Shown here in pieces: positions 43,785-55,356 of a stretch of DNA of 64,000 nucleotides (position 1 is the first letter of the stretch; every line of letters starts with the position of its first letter). Under the pieces are notes generated by a model. It was not told the DNA's origin. It searched no databases and was given only the letters and a program-made list of their open reading frames with translations. The position numbers were made by a program, and so were the translations under genes. Location: positions 36,018,001 through 36,082,000 of the forward strand of contig CM063106.1 of the NCBI GenBank assembly GCA_031841125.1, in the 5' to 3' direction. This DNA is from Acanthococcus lagerstroemiae. Lineage: Eukaryota > Arthropoda > Insecta > Hemiptera > Eriococcidae.

Positions 43785-44154
43785 TGACCTGGAATCATGA
43801 AATATGCCTCTTGTGCGAAAACAGGTTTTCGAGATAAGCGAGTGTAAAGATGGGATGGTGGTAGTGATGCGCATGTACATCTGTGGCGGTGCGTTCACGC
43901 GTTGCTATGAACACCGCGTTTCGAATTCTTGTTCTCTGTCATTCCCATAGGCCTGTTTCACACAACGTCATCTAATGGATGGTTTTAAACTTTTGATGTA
44001 ATTTTTAAATGAATGCAACTTGTGAAAAGACTAATGAAGAGAAGCAGCTGCAATCTTTCCATTCGGAAGAACGTGATTTTTTCTATGAGAATTGTCAAAA
44101 ACGTGAATAATGATTTTTTGACACCAGAGGCACATTTCATGATTCCAGGTCACA
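43785..44154. mobile_element. TA-inserting MITE, family M, copy 4
   Basis: 370 bp with TA at 43783-43784 and 44155-44156. The ends TGTGACCTGGAATCATGAAA and complement are perfect for at least 20 bp. Compared with copies 1 and 3, the left arm of the internal palindrome is deleted (GTGATGCGCATGTACATCTG), removing the hairpin. Confidence 0.88.
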
Positions 44155-44289
44155 TATATGTGTAACTCGTCTCCTAATATTCTACTTTATAAGAGAGAAA
44201 CCGTTTTTTCCAACAAACTTGCCGTCTCAATGGCTGGATGAAATGCCATGAAATTTGAAAGACTCATAGAACTCACCTACGAGTAGGTG

Positions 44290-44310
44290 TATGTTGTAAA
44301 AAAAAAAAAA
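44290..44310. repeat. poly(A) run
   Basis: Fifteen to sixteen A residues within non-coding sequence; origin unclear. Confidence 0.7.
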
Positions 44311-44499
44311 AAAGTGCGAAAATGCATTTATAAAGCTGCAATAAAGCTTTAAAGTTGCCTTGCATATGTGTCTATGTGTGAGTGTTCCGCGCGCTTACCC
44401 CGTCATTGTAAACGCGTGTTAGAGTGATCAGTGTGACAACATAACACATCGTGAATATAGAACGATCAGGGTTTCTTTCATCTAAAAGCGTCTCAGTGT

Positions 44500-45990
44500 A
44501 CATACTGCGGTTGATCAGGCCATGTTGCGTTTTTTTATTATTGAACTTTTACTTCACAAATCCTTTTGTAGGGCTTCATGTGTACAAAACTTAGGCCATG
44601 TGTCGTTTTTTTACTATCGAATTTTCATTTTACAAATACTTTTTTGCTTCATTTTTCATTTATTAAAGAGATTTTAATGTAATATATAAAGACGAGTCTC
44701 GATTTTTCCACACCAGTGTTCTCAGGTATTACTGAAAGAAATCTTTTTAAAAATGTCTCATCTAGAAGTAAGTATTCCCTAGCAGGCTTATGGCATGAAA
44801 ATTTTTTGATAACTCTAACGTAAAACGTACTGACTTTCCGATGCGCAGAATCCCGCCAGTTACCTAAGTAACTGAAAGGGAACCAAGGGTAACTGATAGG
44901 TTTCTGGGTAATCTAAGGGTAATTGGACGCTGTTAAGCATAAGGGAACCAACCAGTAAAATCTGTTTTTTGAGAACACGTGATTCGAAGTTCACGAGCCA
45001 TGTAGAAACTATGTGACATAGCGTTTACGGATAAGATTTTTTCAACGTGAGTGCATATTTTTGAATCGGGGGGGGGGGGCAATTTTGAAAAATTATGCTT
45101 TTTATGCATTTACCAATAACGATACTAAATTCTGATTTTTATGCACTCACCAATAACAATACTAATAAATCATTCTGCTTTCAAATGTCAACTGGTTTCC
45201 TTGCGCTTAACAGCGTCCAACTGACGTTTGCAAATGGATGGGTGACTTTTCCGCGGGTAACTAGGGTAACTGATCGCGGTAACTGATTGCGCATCTGGTT
45301 AGGAGACAGATATACCAAATTCAAAACTCAGTTCATGTTGGGTTTTTTTTTTACTATAGATCTTTCATTTTACAAACATTTTTTTGCTTCATTTTTCATT
45401 TATTGAGATTAAAAAGATGTAAGTAAATGTTTCATGCTGCGCTTTTTTACTATCGAATTTTTATATTTTACAAATAATACTTTTTTTTAATTTCATCTGA
45501 CTGGGACTGGGCAAATTGTAGAAGCGCTAGCGTCGTATCTTTTAGTGCGTTTGTTATTATACAATGATAAGGAAAATATACATATTATAGCGGTGTACCT
45601 GTGACATAAATGTACAAACTGTTATCAAAGCCGATATCTTTAATATTTTTGAGAGCCTCTGACTGGGACTGTGCAAACTGTAGAAGCACTATAGCGTCCT
45701 GCGTTTTTTTTTTCTTACTATCAAACTTTTATTTTACAAATACTTTTTTGCTTCATTTTTCATTTATTGAAGAGATTAAAGAGATTTAGATGATAAGTAA
45801 AGTATACCGGCTAGGCATTTTCAAAGTGCGAAGTTACAATCGTACTGCATACAGTGATAAGAAGAACATATAGCGCGACCTGTGACACAAACATACAAAC
45901 TGTTACCTATCAAAGTTGTTATCTATAATTAATGTTTTTGAAAGCCTCTGACTGGGACTGTGCAAATTATAGAAGCGCCAGCGTCAAATA
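44500..45990 (+). repeat. interspersed tandem array of two alternating phrases
   Basis: Phrase 1, CATGTTGCGTTTTTTTA then ACTATCGAATTTTCATTTTA and CTTCATTTTTCATTTATTG, occurs near 44520, 44595, 45335, 45430 and 45695. Phrase 2, CCTCTGACTGGGACTGTGCA followed by AACTGTAGAAGCGC, occurs near 45495, 45655 and 45950. Unequal spacing suggests a decayed minisatellite interrupted by the fold-back at 44840-45295. Confidence 0.65.
44840..45295. repeat. fold-back element with ~100-bp inverted arms
   Basis: GATGCGCAGAATCCCGCCAG at 44840 and its counterpart complement ending GCGCATC at 45295 are the outer ends. The inner ends are TTGGACGCTGTTAAGCATAA (44929) and the complement CTTAACAGCGTCCAACTG (45207). 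Both arms are studded with GGTAACTGAT-like phrases. It separates copies of the array described above. No coding sequence; possibly a fold-back MITE, target duplication not resolved. Confidence 0.6.
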
Positions 45991-46094
45991 GGTCATAATG
46001 TAAACCATCGCCATTCGAACTTTTATCGTCTGAGGTCTATTCTGAAATATTTTATTAAAAATAATAATAGTAAGGTAAGGTACCTATTCTGAGC

Positions 46095-47055
46095 CTAGCA
46101 TCAATTGTGAGTCCTTTTTTTTTGAAAACGCGTTTTCTCGCTAGATCGAGGCATTGGACGACCGTGAAACCTCTTCCATTCGAAGGACCAACATGTTTTA
46201 CAATATCCATGTTGGTTTCAAGTTCATAACTCAATGTGTTTGTTGTGATGGAATTTTTTTTCAAAGTTGTTATCAAAACATGCCTTATTTTTCAAGTATG
46301 TGAAATATCAATTCTGTGAAAAACGATCGATAAGTACTTTAAATTAATATTTTCTCAAAGTATTATATATGGTTGTGTAGAGGAGAGTCTAGGGAACATT
46401 TTTCCGACTGAGTTTTCGATTTAGGTCCACATATATGTGTGTTGTGTGTGCAGAAAAAATAAAGGAATTCAAAAAATGGGGGAAATAGTTTGCAAAAATC
46501 GCGAAAAATCAAAGTGAATGATCGGGTAATCGAATGAGTGTGGTAAAGTGATACTTTAACTTAAAAAAACCAAATTTCACGCTTTTTCAGTTACTTTTTC
46601 TAATCAAACTTTAGCCCGACCCACAATTGGTACTACATTTTTTCAGACCCATTATTGGTACTGTGAATTCACTCGACTTTAATGTGTTTTTAAAATACTT
46701 AAAAGTCAAATAAGACGAGTCAACGTGTTTTTAAAATAAATTTGAAATGCTTACTTAAGTAAACTACATCATTTTTCATTTGATTTATTATACTTACCAA
46801 TTGTGGGTATATCAAAAAATTTCGTATCAATTGTGGGTCGTTGCCAATTAATATGGGTCGACCCATAATTGGTATTTTCAAAAGTTGTTCGGATCGAGAA
46901 AATTCCACCTGGAATTTTGAACAACTTAGAAGGCCTCAGAGTGCTTTTTGAATGTCAATAGTTGTCCATGTACAGATTCTGTACTCTTCAGTGTCATTTG
47001 CGAGGATATTTTATAGTGAATTGTTGGAGAATCAGAAAATACCCATAATTGGTAG
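46095..47055. repeat. array of ACCCATAATTGGTA-like motifs in both orientations
   Basis: About eight occurrences: ATCAATTGTGAGTCC (46100), GACCCACAATTGGTAC (46617), GACCCATTATTGGTAC (46648), TACCAATTGTGGGTA (46795), ATCAATTGTGGGTCG (46826), CCAATTAATATGGGTC (46845), GACCCATAATTGGTA (46859) and TACCCATAATTGGTA (47039). Spacing is irregular and flanks are unrelated, unlike a simple tandem repeat. Function unknown. Confidence 0.55.
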
Positions 47056-47099
47056 CTGCACTCAATCTTGGGTTTTGAGAACTTTTGGGGAAAAATTCA

Positions 47100-47743
47100 C
47101 CAAAAATCCAAAAATGCTTAAAACTCAAAAGTAACTGTCACAAGTAGTAATAAGTTCTTTATGATAGGTAATATTTATTACTGTTGAAGCAGGGCGTGAC
47201 AATGAACAAAAACACTTTCAATACTCCTATTGAGGTCGTGAAATGTACAGGATAATTTGATCACTTCTTATTTTTTAGATAGAGAAGAACGGGTAATCCG
47301 ATTTATTTTTCAAAGATTACAAAGCTTACACATTTATGAGAAAACAATTTCATGCTTCATTTTCTTTCATTAAAGAAAATTATCAAAACGTATATGTATC
47401 AGCCTGTTTATTTCTATATGGGAATTTACACGTAATTTCGTTTCATACTATTGCATATGTTTGGGCAAAAGTACAGCTCAGTACTTCTATTGAGAACGTG
47501 AAATGTACAGGATAATTCCATCATATCTCGTTTTGGAGATAGAAAAGAATGGGCAATTCTATTTAATTTCCAAAGATTACAAAGCTTATCCATTTTAGGA
47601 AAAAACAATATCACGTTTCATTTTCTTTATCTTTTTCCAAACGCCTGTTTGTTTTTTTCTGAATGGGAATTTACATGTTATTTCGTTTCATATGTACTAA
47701 TGCATATGTTTGAGACCGTCCGAAGGACGGGTAATTCAGCTAG
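47100..47743 (+). mobile_element. Helitron-like 3' end
   Basis: The 3' terminus at 47715-47743 has a GC-rich hairpin CCGTCC-GAA-GGACGG, then nine bases, then CTAG, followed by T. A short hairpin 10-12 bp before a terminal CTRR, with insertion next to T, is the diagnostic Helitron 3' structure. Upstream is a 258-bp tandem duplication typical of non-autonomous Helitrons. The 5' end (expected TC after A) was not identified, so the start given is only where related sequence begins. No Rep/helicase coding sequence is present. Confidence 0.6.
47214..47735 (+). repeat. 258-bp tandem duplication
   Basis: CTATTGAGGTCGTGAAATGT (47227) and CTATTGAGAACGTGAAATGT (47485) start two parallel copies. Both continue through GTACAGGATAATT, AAAGATTACAAAGCTTA, CATTTTCTTT and GGGAATTTACA to CATATGTTTG. 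About 85-90% identity by eye. Confidence 0.8.
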
Positions 47744-47744
47744 T

Positions 47745-49439
47745 AGAGATATAAATTCGCGGTGAATGCTGGAATGTGTATTTTCTTCTTCTCTACCAGA
47801 TGGCGCTAAAATCTCAATTTCGGTAATTTTGGACTAAGGGCACTTTGGAAGTCAGCTCATCAATTGCTGTTTTCCAGTTACGTGGGTAGGAACCTGACTG
47901 TAGTATTTTGTTAATAGCGATGTTATGTGAGAGACGGCATCAGAGTCGAGATGCTTTTCAATTTATCGATAAAGAGCACATTTAACATTTCGAATGAGTA
48001 TGAAGCATTTGAATGTCCTATCTCCTGTGGAACGATGCATTGTCATATTGTCATTTCCACCTGTAACCTGCGGTGAGATTTATTCATGAACAATAAACGA
48101 TGCACTGTGTGGTGCTACTCAGCACCACAACAAATTTTTCGAAAGAAACTCGTTTTCGTTTTCCAGTTTACGAGTATACTTGTCCGCGAAATAAAAAGCC
48201 ATTTCAAATGCACGATTTACAGGAATCGTTTTGGTTGGATTTTGAATTTTAGCTAACACGAAGTCTAGGTATACTTATTTTCATACCACAGAAACGACGA
48301 ACATAAAGCCATATCGAACAATAAGTTCGCTTCGAACAATGAAGAAGGGAGAATATTAATGAACGCTTTCAACCTGCGGGTTACCGCGAAACCTTCCACT
48401 TAATATTATTCATAAGGCTATATCCTTCATCGGTTACGTATTCATTTTCTCCAAAATTCGTAGTTTCACTAGCCGAGACCTTTTAGAATGCTTAATTGTT
48501 AGCGTTAAATTTTTCCTCGAATATTTTCATATTCTGGAATGACGCTTTGCAAAATACTCAATTCGCGGTCTCACGAAGGGTAAAAATTACATTCATATCG
48601 TAAGAAGTGCACACACTTCCGAATTCGCACGATTCTGCAGCTCGATGGAAATGATTGAGAGATGTTCGTCCTTCTCAGCCCCCAGCCCCTTAGGAAGAAC
48701 CATTCGCCCAATTAAATTAGCCGTGTAAAAACATCGACTTGATTCCTAATCCCGGAAGAAACGTTCGAGAGCATTCCCCCCCCCCCTTTCGAAACGATGT
48801 GTTCCCGGCATTTCTCGCTTCTATTTGATAAATGAAACACGTCAATTCAGGTCGAGAAAGAAAGACAGGGTGTTACACCTAAATAGACTAAAAACCGTCA
48901 ACTCAAATGAAAGATGGTCTCTACTCGTGTATCATTTTCGTTCGGTGCGGCGTTTTTATGCTAGCCAGTTCAAATGATATTCGAGTCGTGTTGAGCTTTC
49001 GAAGGATTCCAGGAAAACTCAGCACGACTGCGGCTGTTCGAGTGTCTAATAAGCTGAGGCTGAGGGTTAGCTGCGATACCGTGGAATGGCACGCGATGCG
49101 ATTTCGGTAAATATTAATGAGGGAATTGTTACAGCCATGTGTTTACATGTACGCGGGTCGGAATCGAAATGCCGATGCTTTTGCTAAGTAGGGCTTGTAA
49201 TTGAAAATTAATCCGGCAGACGGTAACGCGTACATCGGGTAATGTCAGTTAAATGTGCGAAGAAGGATGAACCGGGAATGAGAAATGAGCCGAATGGTAA
49301 AATACGAATGACGACATGCATATATACGAATGCTGGTGCTCCAAATTGGTACAGATGGTTAATCTGTCTGCTACTGTTTATTAGCCTCCATGTATGACAT
49401 GGTTGCCATGTACTTATGGATCGAGACTAATACAGGTTA
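47745..49439. other. no gene recognised
   Basis: Less AT-rich and free of recognisable repeats. A C-rich homopolymer lies at 48777. At 48868 ACAGGGTGTTACACC resembles a TA-element terminus without a partner. The short frame at 48907-49110 has no domain. Confidence 0.5.
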
Positions 49440-50470
49440 AGACCCCGAACCAGAATTCCTGGAAAGCGAAGTTATGAGAGCTGTTAGAAAATTAAAAGAC
49501 GGAAAGACCGCAGGTCACAACGGTATCTGCGAAACTTGAAGGAGAAGAACTAGTAAAATTTCTCACGAAACTATACAATATAATGAAATCTTAAGAGCAA
49601 AAACAATTCCAGAAAGTTGGAAAATTTCCAAAATAATTCTCATAGCGTTAAAAATTATAGACTCATTAGCCCCATACCGATCCTATCAAAGATTCCGTCA
49701 GCTATAATGGACTTTCGCCTCAGAGGAATTCTGGAGTTACAACAAACACCGCATGTCAGGCAGGCTTCAGGAAGGGCTTCTCTACGGTTGACCACCTTCA
49801 CACTATCAATGCTATCATCCAAAAGGCAACTGGTCCATCTGGCCTTTATAGACTTTACTAGGGCTTTTGACCTGCTAAAAACAAACTACATGCTAAAAGC
49901 ACTAGTCAAACACAGAGTAAATCGTAATTTGATGCAACTAACACAGGAAATGTAGACGGGGCTAAAAGCACAAATTATTACCGATGTAGAAGGGGAAGCT
50001 TTTGACATCAATAGATGAGTAAAACGGGGGACCCGATTTCCCCGCTGCTATTTAACTGCGCTCTTGATGAACTATTCAAGTATCTAAATTGGGAGGAAAA
50101 AGTGGTAAAAATCAACGGGGAGGAAATGCGGAACACTTTAAAACCCGCAGATGACGAGGTGGTAGTGGCGGGAAACGAGGAAACCTTCATTTGATGCTGG
50201 AAGAGCCTAGCTGGAGAAGCAAAGAGACAGATATGGAAATAAATCTAACCAAAACAAAAATTTTCAGTAATTCCGGACCTACAGAACCAATAACAATCGA
50301 AAACGAAAGAATTGAAACGGTAAACGAAGTAATATACTGGGGCCAGTTCATCTCATTCCAAAACCAAATTGAGAAAGAAATAAACCACAGAGTGGCGATA
50401 GCTAGAAGCAAATTTTGGAATCTAAAAATTATATTGAAAAAAACTATCCAAACACTTACAAAAGGGTAAT
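49440..50470 (+). mobile_element. RTE-like LINE relic
   Basis: Plus-strand RT with many lesions: a VMRAVRKLKDGKTAGHNGI segment near 49470 (the KAxGxDGI motif), VKNYRLISPIPILSKIPSA at 49640, HLAFIDFTRAFDLLKTN at 49834 (first catalytic Asp), GDPISPLLFNCALDELFK at 50028, a PADDEVVVAGNE box at 50150 (FADD altered to PADD), and VIYWGQFISFQNQIEKEIN at 50330. Homology ends at about 50468 (SKFWNLKIILKKT), so both ends are missing. Confidence 0.78.
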
Positions 50471-51690
50471 TCTCAGAAACTTGCCACAATTCAGTTTTTT
50501 TGAGCTACATGACTTCATACTGAATATATGATAATTTCTTTGCTACATTATACGGCATTATCCCCTCTATGTGTTCCCATCAATAAATATGACCCCCATA
50601 TCGTGAAAAATGGCTGACATACCTACAAATTCCTAGGCCGTAGCTTGTTAGTTGTTACCCCTTGTATATCAAAATTTCCGTGTCTCAATATTGCTGTAAT
50701 TGAGCAATTGTTCTGGAAAAAATGACATGAGAATTGATTCAAAAGGGATTGCGGCATAGGTTAATACCAAAAAATGAGACCCAAAATGTACCATGGCACC
50801 TCCAGCAAAGTTCAAAATTCGGTTATTGGTTTTAGTTTTTGCCGTTCTTGGGCCATAGTCAATTTTTATTTGCTTCTACAGCAACACTGCATGTCACACT
50901 TTCATATTGATGACCGACTGTATTGCTGCAGGTCTGTCATATCAACACTATCCGTCTATGTACAGGAGATCTGAGTTCAGTGACTTGTCATTTTCGTAGC
51001 ATTATCCTGTAGGAATTAGCGTTTTACAATTTTTTACTTCCTGGGCGGTGGCTTATCAGTTCTTGGCCTGCGTGACACATTTCCACCTGGAACAAATGAA
51101 AAGTACTTAATTAGTAATGTACGTATTAAATATAATATAACATTAAATTTCCTAAGTAATTATTTTCTTAACTTAAAATATAAATTATCAAGATTTTTTC
51201 CTAGGGTCTGCAGTTGTTTTCCGTGGTCCTGGCAAATCAAGATTATCTGCACTGAACGAAATGACAATGATCTGGAAACAAAGATTGGTCATCTGACGTA
51301 GATAGTCCTATGTCTCCAGATCATAATCGTGTCGTTAGTGCGTTTTTATTGAATGCGTTTTGTTTTGTGGCAGTGACGTCATGCGTTGTGGGTTGCATGA
51401 TCGCAGTGAGAGCTACCCTTTCCTTTCTAATGATCTTGGTGCGCCTGGGATACTCTGAATATTTCCGCGTTATCAATCAACGAGTGATAGGTCAAGTTGA
51501 GCGAGTGAATGAAAATTATACTTTTTTGGTGTCTTTCATTCGTTCAAAATCCACAAAAAATCATAATGGATACATTTATGCGTTTCCTCATTTACCATTC
51601 AAATTCATGCCAATATACTCTGAAATAACAAACTTGTTTTCTTTTCTACTTTTGTATGAATGTTACTACACTTTGTAGTCGACAGCAATT
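50471..51690. other. no gene recognised
   Basis: No recognisable coding sequence. A 122-codon plus-strand frame (51310-51678) is rich in hydrophobic residues in its first half but has no family signature or context, and I do not call it a gene. Confidence 0.45.
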
Positions 51691-52100
51691 CTAATATTTT
51701 GTGATTTAGTTATATAAGTTGACAATGTTTCTGCACTTTTGCACTTGGTAGTCAACCAAGGCAGTACCTAGGATTCAAGTAAGGGGGGGGGGTTACGATT
51801 GAGATGAATATTATTTCTTGGTGGGGGTGGGGGGGCTACAAATACTCCAAATTTATCCAATTTCCCACATGTACCTCTCCGTCTCAACCCATTGTTTTTT
51901 TGGCCAATGAGGGGGGCCTACCTCCCAGTCGGTACGGCCCTGTAGTCAACAGTGATTCTAATATTTTGTGATTTAGTTATATAAGTTGAGAAGCTTGAGG
52001 CCAAAATTTAATCATATAAGAAAACTTTCAAAGTACCAAAGTGTTTCTATTATTTTGCGATTTAGTTTTAAGTTGAAAACCTTCAGGCCAAAATAACAAA
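51683..52100 (+). repeat. direct repeat split by a hAT MITE
   Basis: GTCGACAGCAATTCTAATAT...GATTTAGTTATATAAGTTGA (51679) recurs as GTCAACAGTGATTCTAATAT... (51945), and a more diverged unit follows at 52035 (GTTTCTATTATTTTGCGATTTAG). The MITE at 51757-51942 inserted within the array. Confidence 0.7.
51757..51942. mobile_element. hAT-like MITE, 186 bp
   Basis: Perfect 8-bp duplication TAGTCAAC at 51749-51756 and 51943-51950. The ends CAAGGCAGTACC and complement of CAGGGCCGTACC are imperfect inverted repeats of the same type as the element at 4529-4882. The interior is G-rich, including a G10 run. Non-coding. Confidence 0.82.
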
Positions 52101-52495
52101 AATTATGGTCCTTTCCTTTTTTTCAGAACAAATTGTTTCAATTATATTACATTAGATTACTACATGCAAGTTGGTATTGTATTGTATTTTATTACCTATA
52201 TGCTTATAACAGCGTTGACCTCCATGGAAATTTGACGCTTTCTAAGGATGTCTCCTGAAGCAGTAAACCATTTGGATCTAGTTGCATCCACATTAGATTT
52301 GGAAAATTCAAATGGCATATATTTATCCTGCAATCAATACATAATTCAATTATTAATCAGGCTTTTCTCCATCCACAATATCAACTAAACTAGACAAGAT
52401 ATCTTACCCATTATTAATTGCGTCCAGATTCCATTGCAGCATGACTGAAAGCCTCTGAATGCGCAGCATGACTTGAAAGATGTTCACCATAACTC

Positions 52496-52820
52496 AAGAA
52501 ATTCCTAGTCCATGGCCCTGTATTGTCGACACCACCCAAGAAATTCCTAGGTCGTGGTTCTTTACTGTTGACCCCTCTGGTTGGCCGAGTGGATATCGCG
52601 TTGGTCTCGGAATCCTGAGGTTCCGGTTCGAGCCCACGCAGCATCTCGCCAGATTTCGACCTAAGCTGGGTTTTCGGCCAGAAGAGGAGAGGGCTAAGAC
52701 AGCCTTAACAGCCTCCCCGACGTCTCTGAAGCAATGCTCGAAAGGGCGGATTCCAGGACTCGGGTTGAGAGCAAAATTAGAAAAAGAAACTATCTAAGAA
52801 ATTCCTAAGCCGGTTGACTA
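52496..52820 (+). repeat. 42-bp tandem repeat, three units, split by a SINE
   Basis: AAGAAATTCCTAG starts units at 52496 and 52538 (42 bp apart, both leading to a TTGTCGAC / TGTTGACC phrase). A third starts at 52796 (AAGAAATTCCTAAG...GGTTGAC). The gap between units 2 and 3 is filled by the tRNA-derived SINE. Confidence 0.65.
52575..52795 (+). mobile_element. tRNA-derived SINE
   Basis: The 5' part resembles a type II (Ser/Leu-like) tRNA: A box TGGCCGAGTGG at 52582-52592 and B box GGTTCGAGCCC at 52625-52635, both matching RNA polymerase III internal promoter consensus. Then follows a tRNA-unrelated body of about 160 bp ending in an A-rich AAAATTAGAAAAAGAAAC. It cannot be a functional tRNA gene: no CCA-proximal stem is restored. 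SINEs of this kind depend on a LINE's reverse transcriptase. It interrupts a 42-bp tandem repeat; a separate target duplication could not be distinguished from that repeat. Confidence 0.75.
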
Positions 52821-52829
52821 CCAAAATCT

Positions 52830-53660
52830 AAAGAAAGCTCCTCTCCTCATTTTTCCAACTGCTCCCAAATCTTCCAAACTGAGTCCTAACAGTTTCCAAC
52901 TGACTCCCAAAATTCCAGTTACAAGAAAATAACGCTGGATCTTAAATAGGCAAAAAAGAAAGAAAGAAAAACAAACAAGAAGTGTTTTACTTTTAATTTT
53001 TTTAATGGGTCCCAAATAACAGGAAAAAAAGATCGCATGCTCTTTTTAATATTTTTCGTACCCAACTTTTTCCGGCTGAGTTTCAAAATTTCAGTTGACA
53101 ACCAAAAAGAAAAAAAGCTCATATATTCATTTCTCCACTACTGGTCCTAAATTTCCCCGATTGAATCCCAAAATTTCTCGACTGACTCCCGAATTATCAG
53201 TTGACAAAAAGAACACTAGGTCTTATAAGCAAGAAAAGGGGAAAAAAAGTAAAGAAATAAAATTTTTTCCCCATGAATTTTTCAGCTGAGTCCCGAATAA
53301 TCAGAAATATATTAATAAAAACAAAACAAAGAAAGAATGAACCTACTCTTTTCTTGATTTTTCTAACTAGGTCTCAAATTTTCCCACCTGAGTCCCTAAT
53401 TTTCCCAACTGACACCCAAAATTTCAGTTGATATAAAAAAAAAAACTCATCTCATCGTTCTTCCGACTGGGTCCCATATTTCCCTGACTGAGTTCTAAAA
53501 TTTCTTAACTGACACAAAATTTCGATGGACAAGCAAAAAGAAAAATAATAAATAAAAAAGCTGCCAATTATTTAACTTTCCTGGCTAACTCCTGCTAATG
53601 CCAAATTTTTCGACCAATAGTCTCGGAATTTCCCTAAATCGCCCCCACACCCGCGTCGGC
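52830..53660 (+). repeat. minisatellite of GACTGAGTCCC-type units
   Basis: Repeated phrases TTTCCCAACTGACTCCCAAA, TTTCAGTTGACAA and an A/G-rich AAAAAGAAAAAAAG spacer, with unit length roughly 120-140 bp, six or so units. It ends at CGTCGGCCCTG, which resembles the right terminus of the hAT-like MITEs at 4529 and 51757; the left terminus and target duplication were not found. It shares vocabulary with the 70-bp array at 4577-4835. Confidence 0.65.
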
Positions 53661-54973
53661 CCTGATCATGCAGCCAGAATGATATCTTTAATTCAAGAAT
53701 AAACATAGGCAAATATTGAATGCTGTGGTTTCAAACATTTCTTCAGTTTATCTGCTATACGAAAGTTTCGCCTCGCGTGAACTGAATGTGTTTTAAAAAA
53801 TGGGAAGGTCACCTTTGAATACTCTGTGGGGAGACAGAAATCACTAAGTGAGTCGTTCAGTGTATCATTGCAGTGATGGACGTCGATTTTGAATCAAGAA
53901 TTTACTCTGATAAGCTAGAGGTTTTTACCTGTGGAAACTTCATAATCTGACCTCCTCATCGACTGTAGCTTCTTACTATTTCCCTTGGCTCCAATCTGGA
54001 GTCGGCTCTCTTCTTGGTATACCCTTCTATCGTTTGGAATGGTTTCATCCCTCTGCCTGTATCTTAGTCCCTTGCTGGCGATGTCATTGGCTTACCTGTA
54101 ATCGCCAAGAAGTTCATTCAACTAATTTTTTTCTAATACTTTCTTCAGTACTTCTTTGTATGTTTTTCCCACCCTTCCGATTCATGACCACGCTTATTTT
54201 ACTCGTTTTTGTTTCAGACTCGTGGCCGTCCCTTCCCGTCAGGCTGCCTTTTTTCAAACGGTATGATACCAGGAAACCCTTCGAAGGTAAGTTCTTTAAA
54301 ATCTTAATCTCCAGTTGCGAGAAATAATGTATGTGTTTCAAAAACTCTTAAATCTACGTGCTACTCGAAATCAATCGGTTGTACTCGTGTCAGTTAATGA
54401 TTACGAAATCTGAAGGAAGCGGTTGAAAGTTAACGAGGTTAATTTTGCCGTATAAACTTGGACGGTTAAGATTCGCAACGATTAAGCGCGCGACGTAATT
54501 AAGAGAAAGATATACAGCGTGGTAAATTAAGTTAAATTCGTTTCAACGTTTTCCTCGCAATTATAGGGAAAATAAGGAAAATCGTAATGAAGTTGTATAC
54601 ACTGAATAAACATAGATGGTAATCACAAAATGATACTCTTTACTAACGTAAGCGGTTATACTCGTATAGTGTCTGTTCATGCATAATTCAGTACCTTGGG
54701 GTTAAGCAGGGCCAATATCTATCATGCTTATCATGATAGAATATGGTATGCAATGTGAACAGTCGAGTCTTTTAGCATAGTCTGTAATGAAAAAATGGTC
54801 ATTGGCCCTTGAACCTGAGGTCCGTATACAAAATTCTGACACACCAGTCCTCGACGTGGGGTAGGGTGCCCCTTGCGACCATATTCCGGAATTTTAAGCC
54901 ACCATGGAAATTGACACATCACAGTCTGAATTTTTAACCAGACCTAAACATGTAAACGAGTGACCCCTAGCAC
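53661..54973. other. no gene recognised
   Basis: No supportable coding sequence or repeat. The overlapping frames at 54034-54341 on both strands have no motifs. Confidence 0.5.
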
Positions 54974-55067
54974 TTAGCTTCGGATTCAAACTGACGACAA
55001 TATGATATGATGCGGAGATCTTAGCTTCAGATTCAAACTGACGACAATATAATATGCTGAGGAGATA
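54974..55067 (+). repeat. 47-bp tandem duplication
   Basis: TTAGCTTCGGATTCAAACTG at 54974 and TTAGCTTCAGATTCAAACTG at 55021, both continuing ACGACAATAT and ending near GGAGAT. High identity suggests a recent event. Confidence 0.85.
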
Positions 55068-55356
55068 CGGTACTTACTCGTACTTACTTCTTGAATAACA
55101 CCGGTGGTACAGATAAAAAAGTCTTAATTCACGAGAAAAGAATACAGCTTTTCAGCTTAAGTACTCTTTGTCGACTTTACTCGACTCCATATCACATGTT
55201 TGATATAGGTAAGGATACAAGCTCTATAGGCCTGGGGTCCCCGCATTGGTGCGTCCTAGCTTGCCAGTTCTCGAACCAAACTGGTCAGCTTTTACCGAAA
55301 AATTAATAGCAGCACTGAAAACGCCACACAGCGTACCGCGGAATCGGTATTGGATG

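Noticed and set aside
51310..51678. 122-codon plus ORF with hydrophobic N-terminal half, possible membrane protein
   Set aside because: No family motif, no neighbouring exon or promoter feature, and composition is compatible with chance in AT-rich DNA.
52575..52660. functional tRNA-Ser/Leu gene
   Set aside because: A and B boxes are good, but the acceptor stem is not restored and the sequence runs into a SINE body with an A-rich tail.
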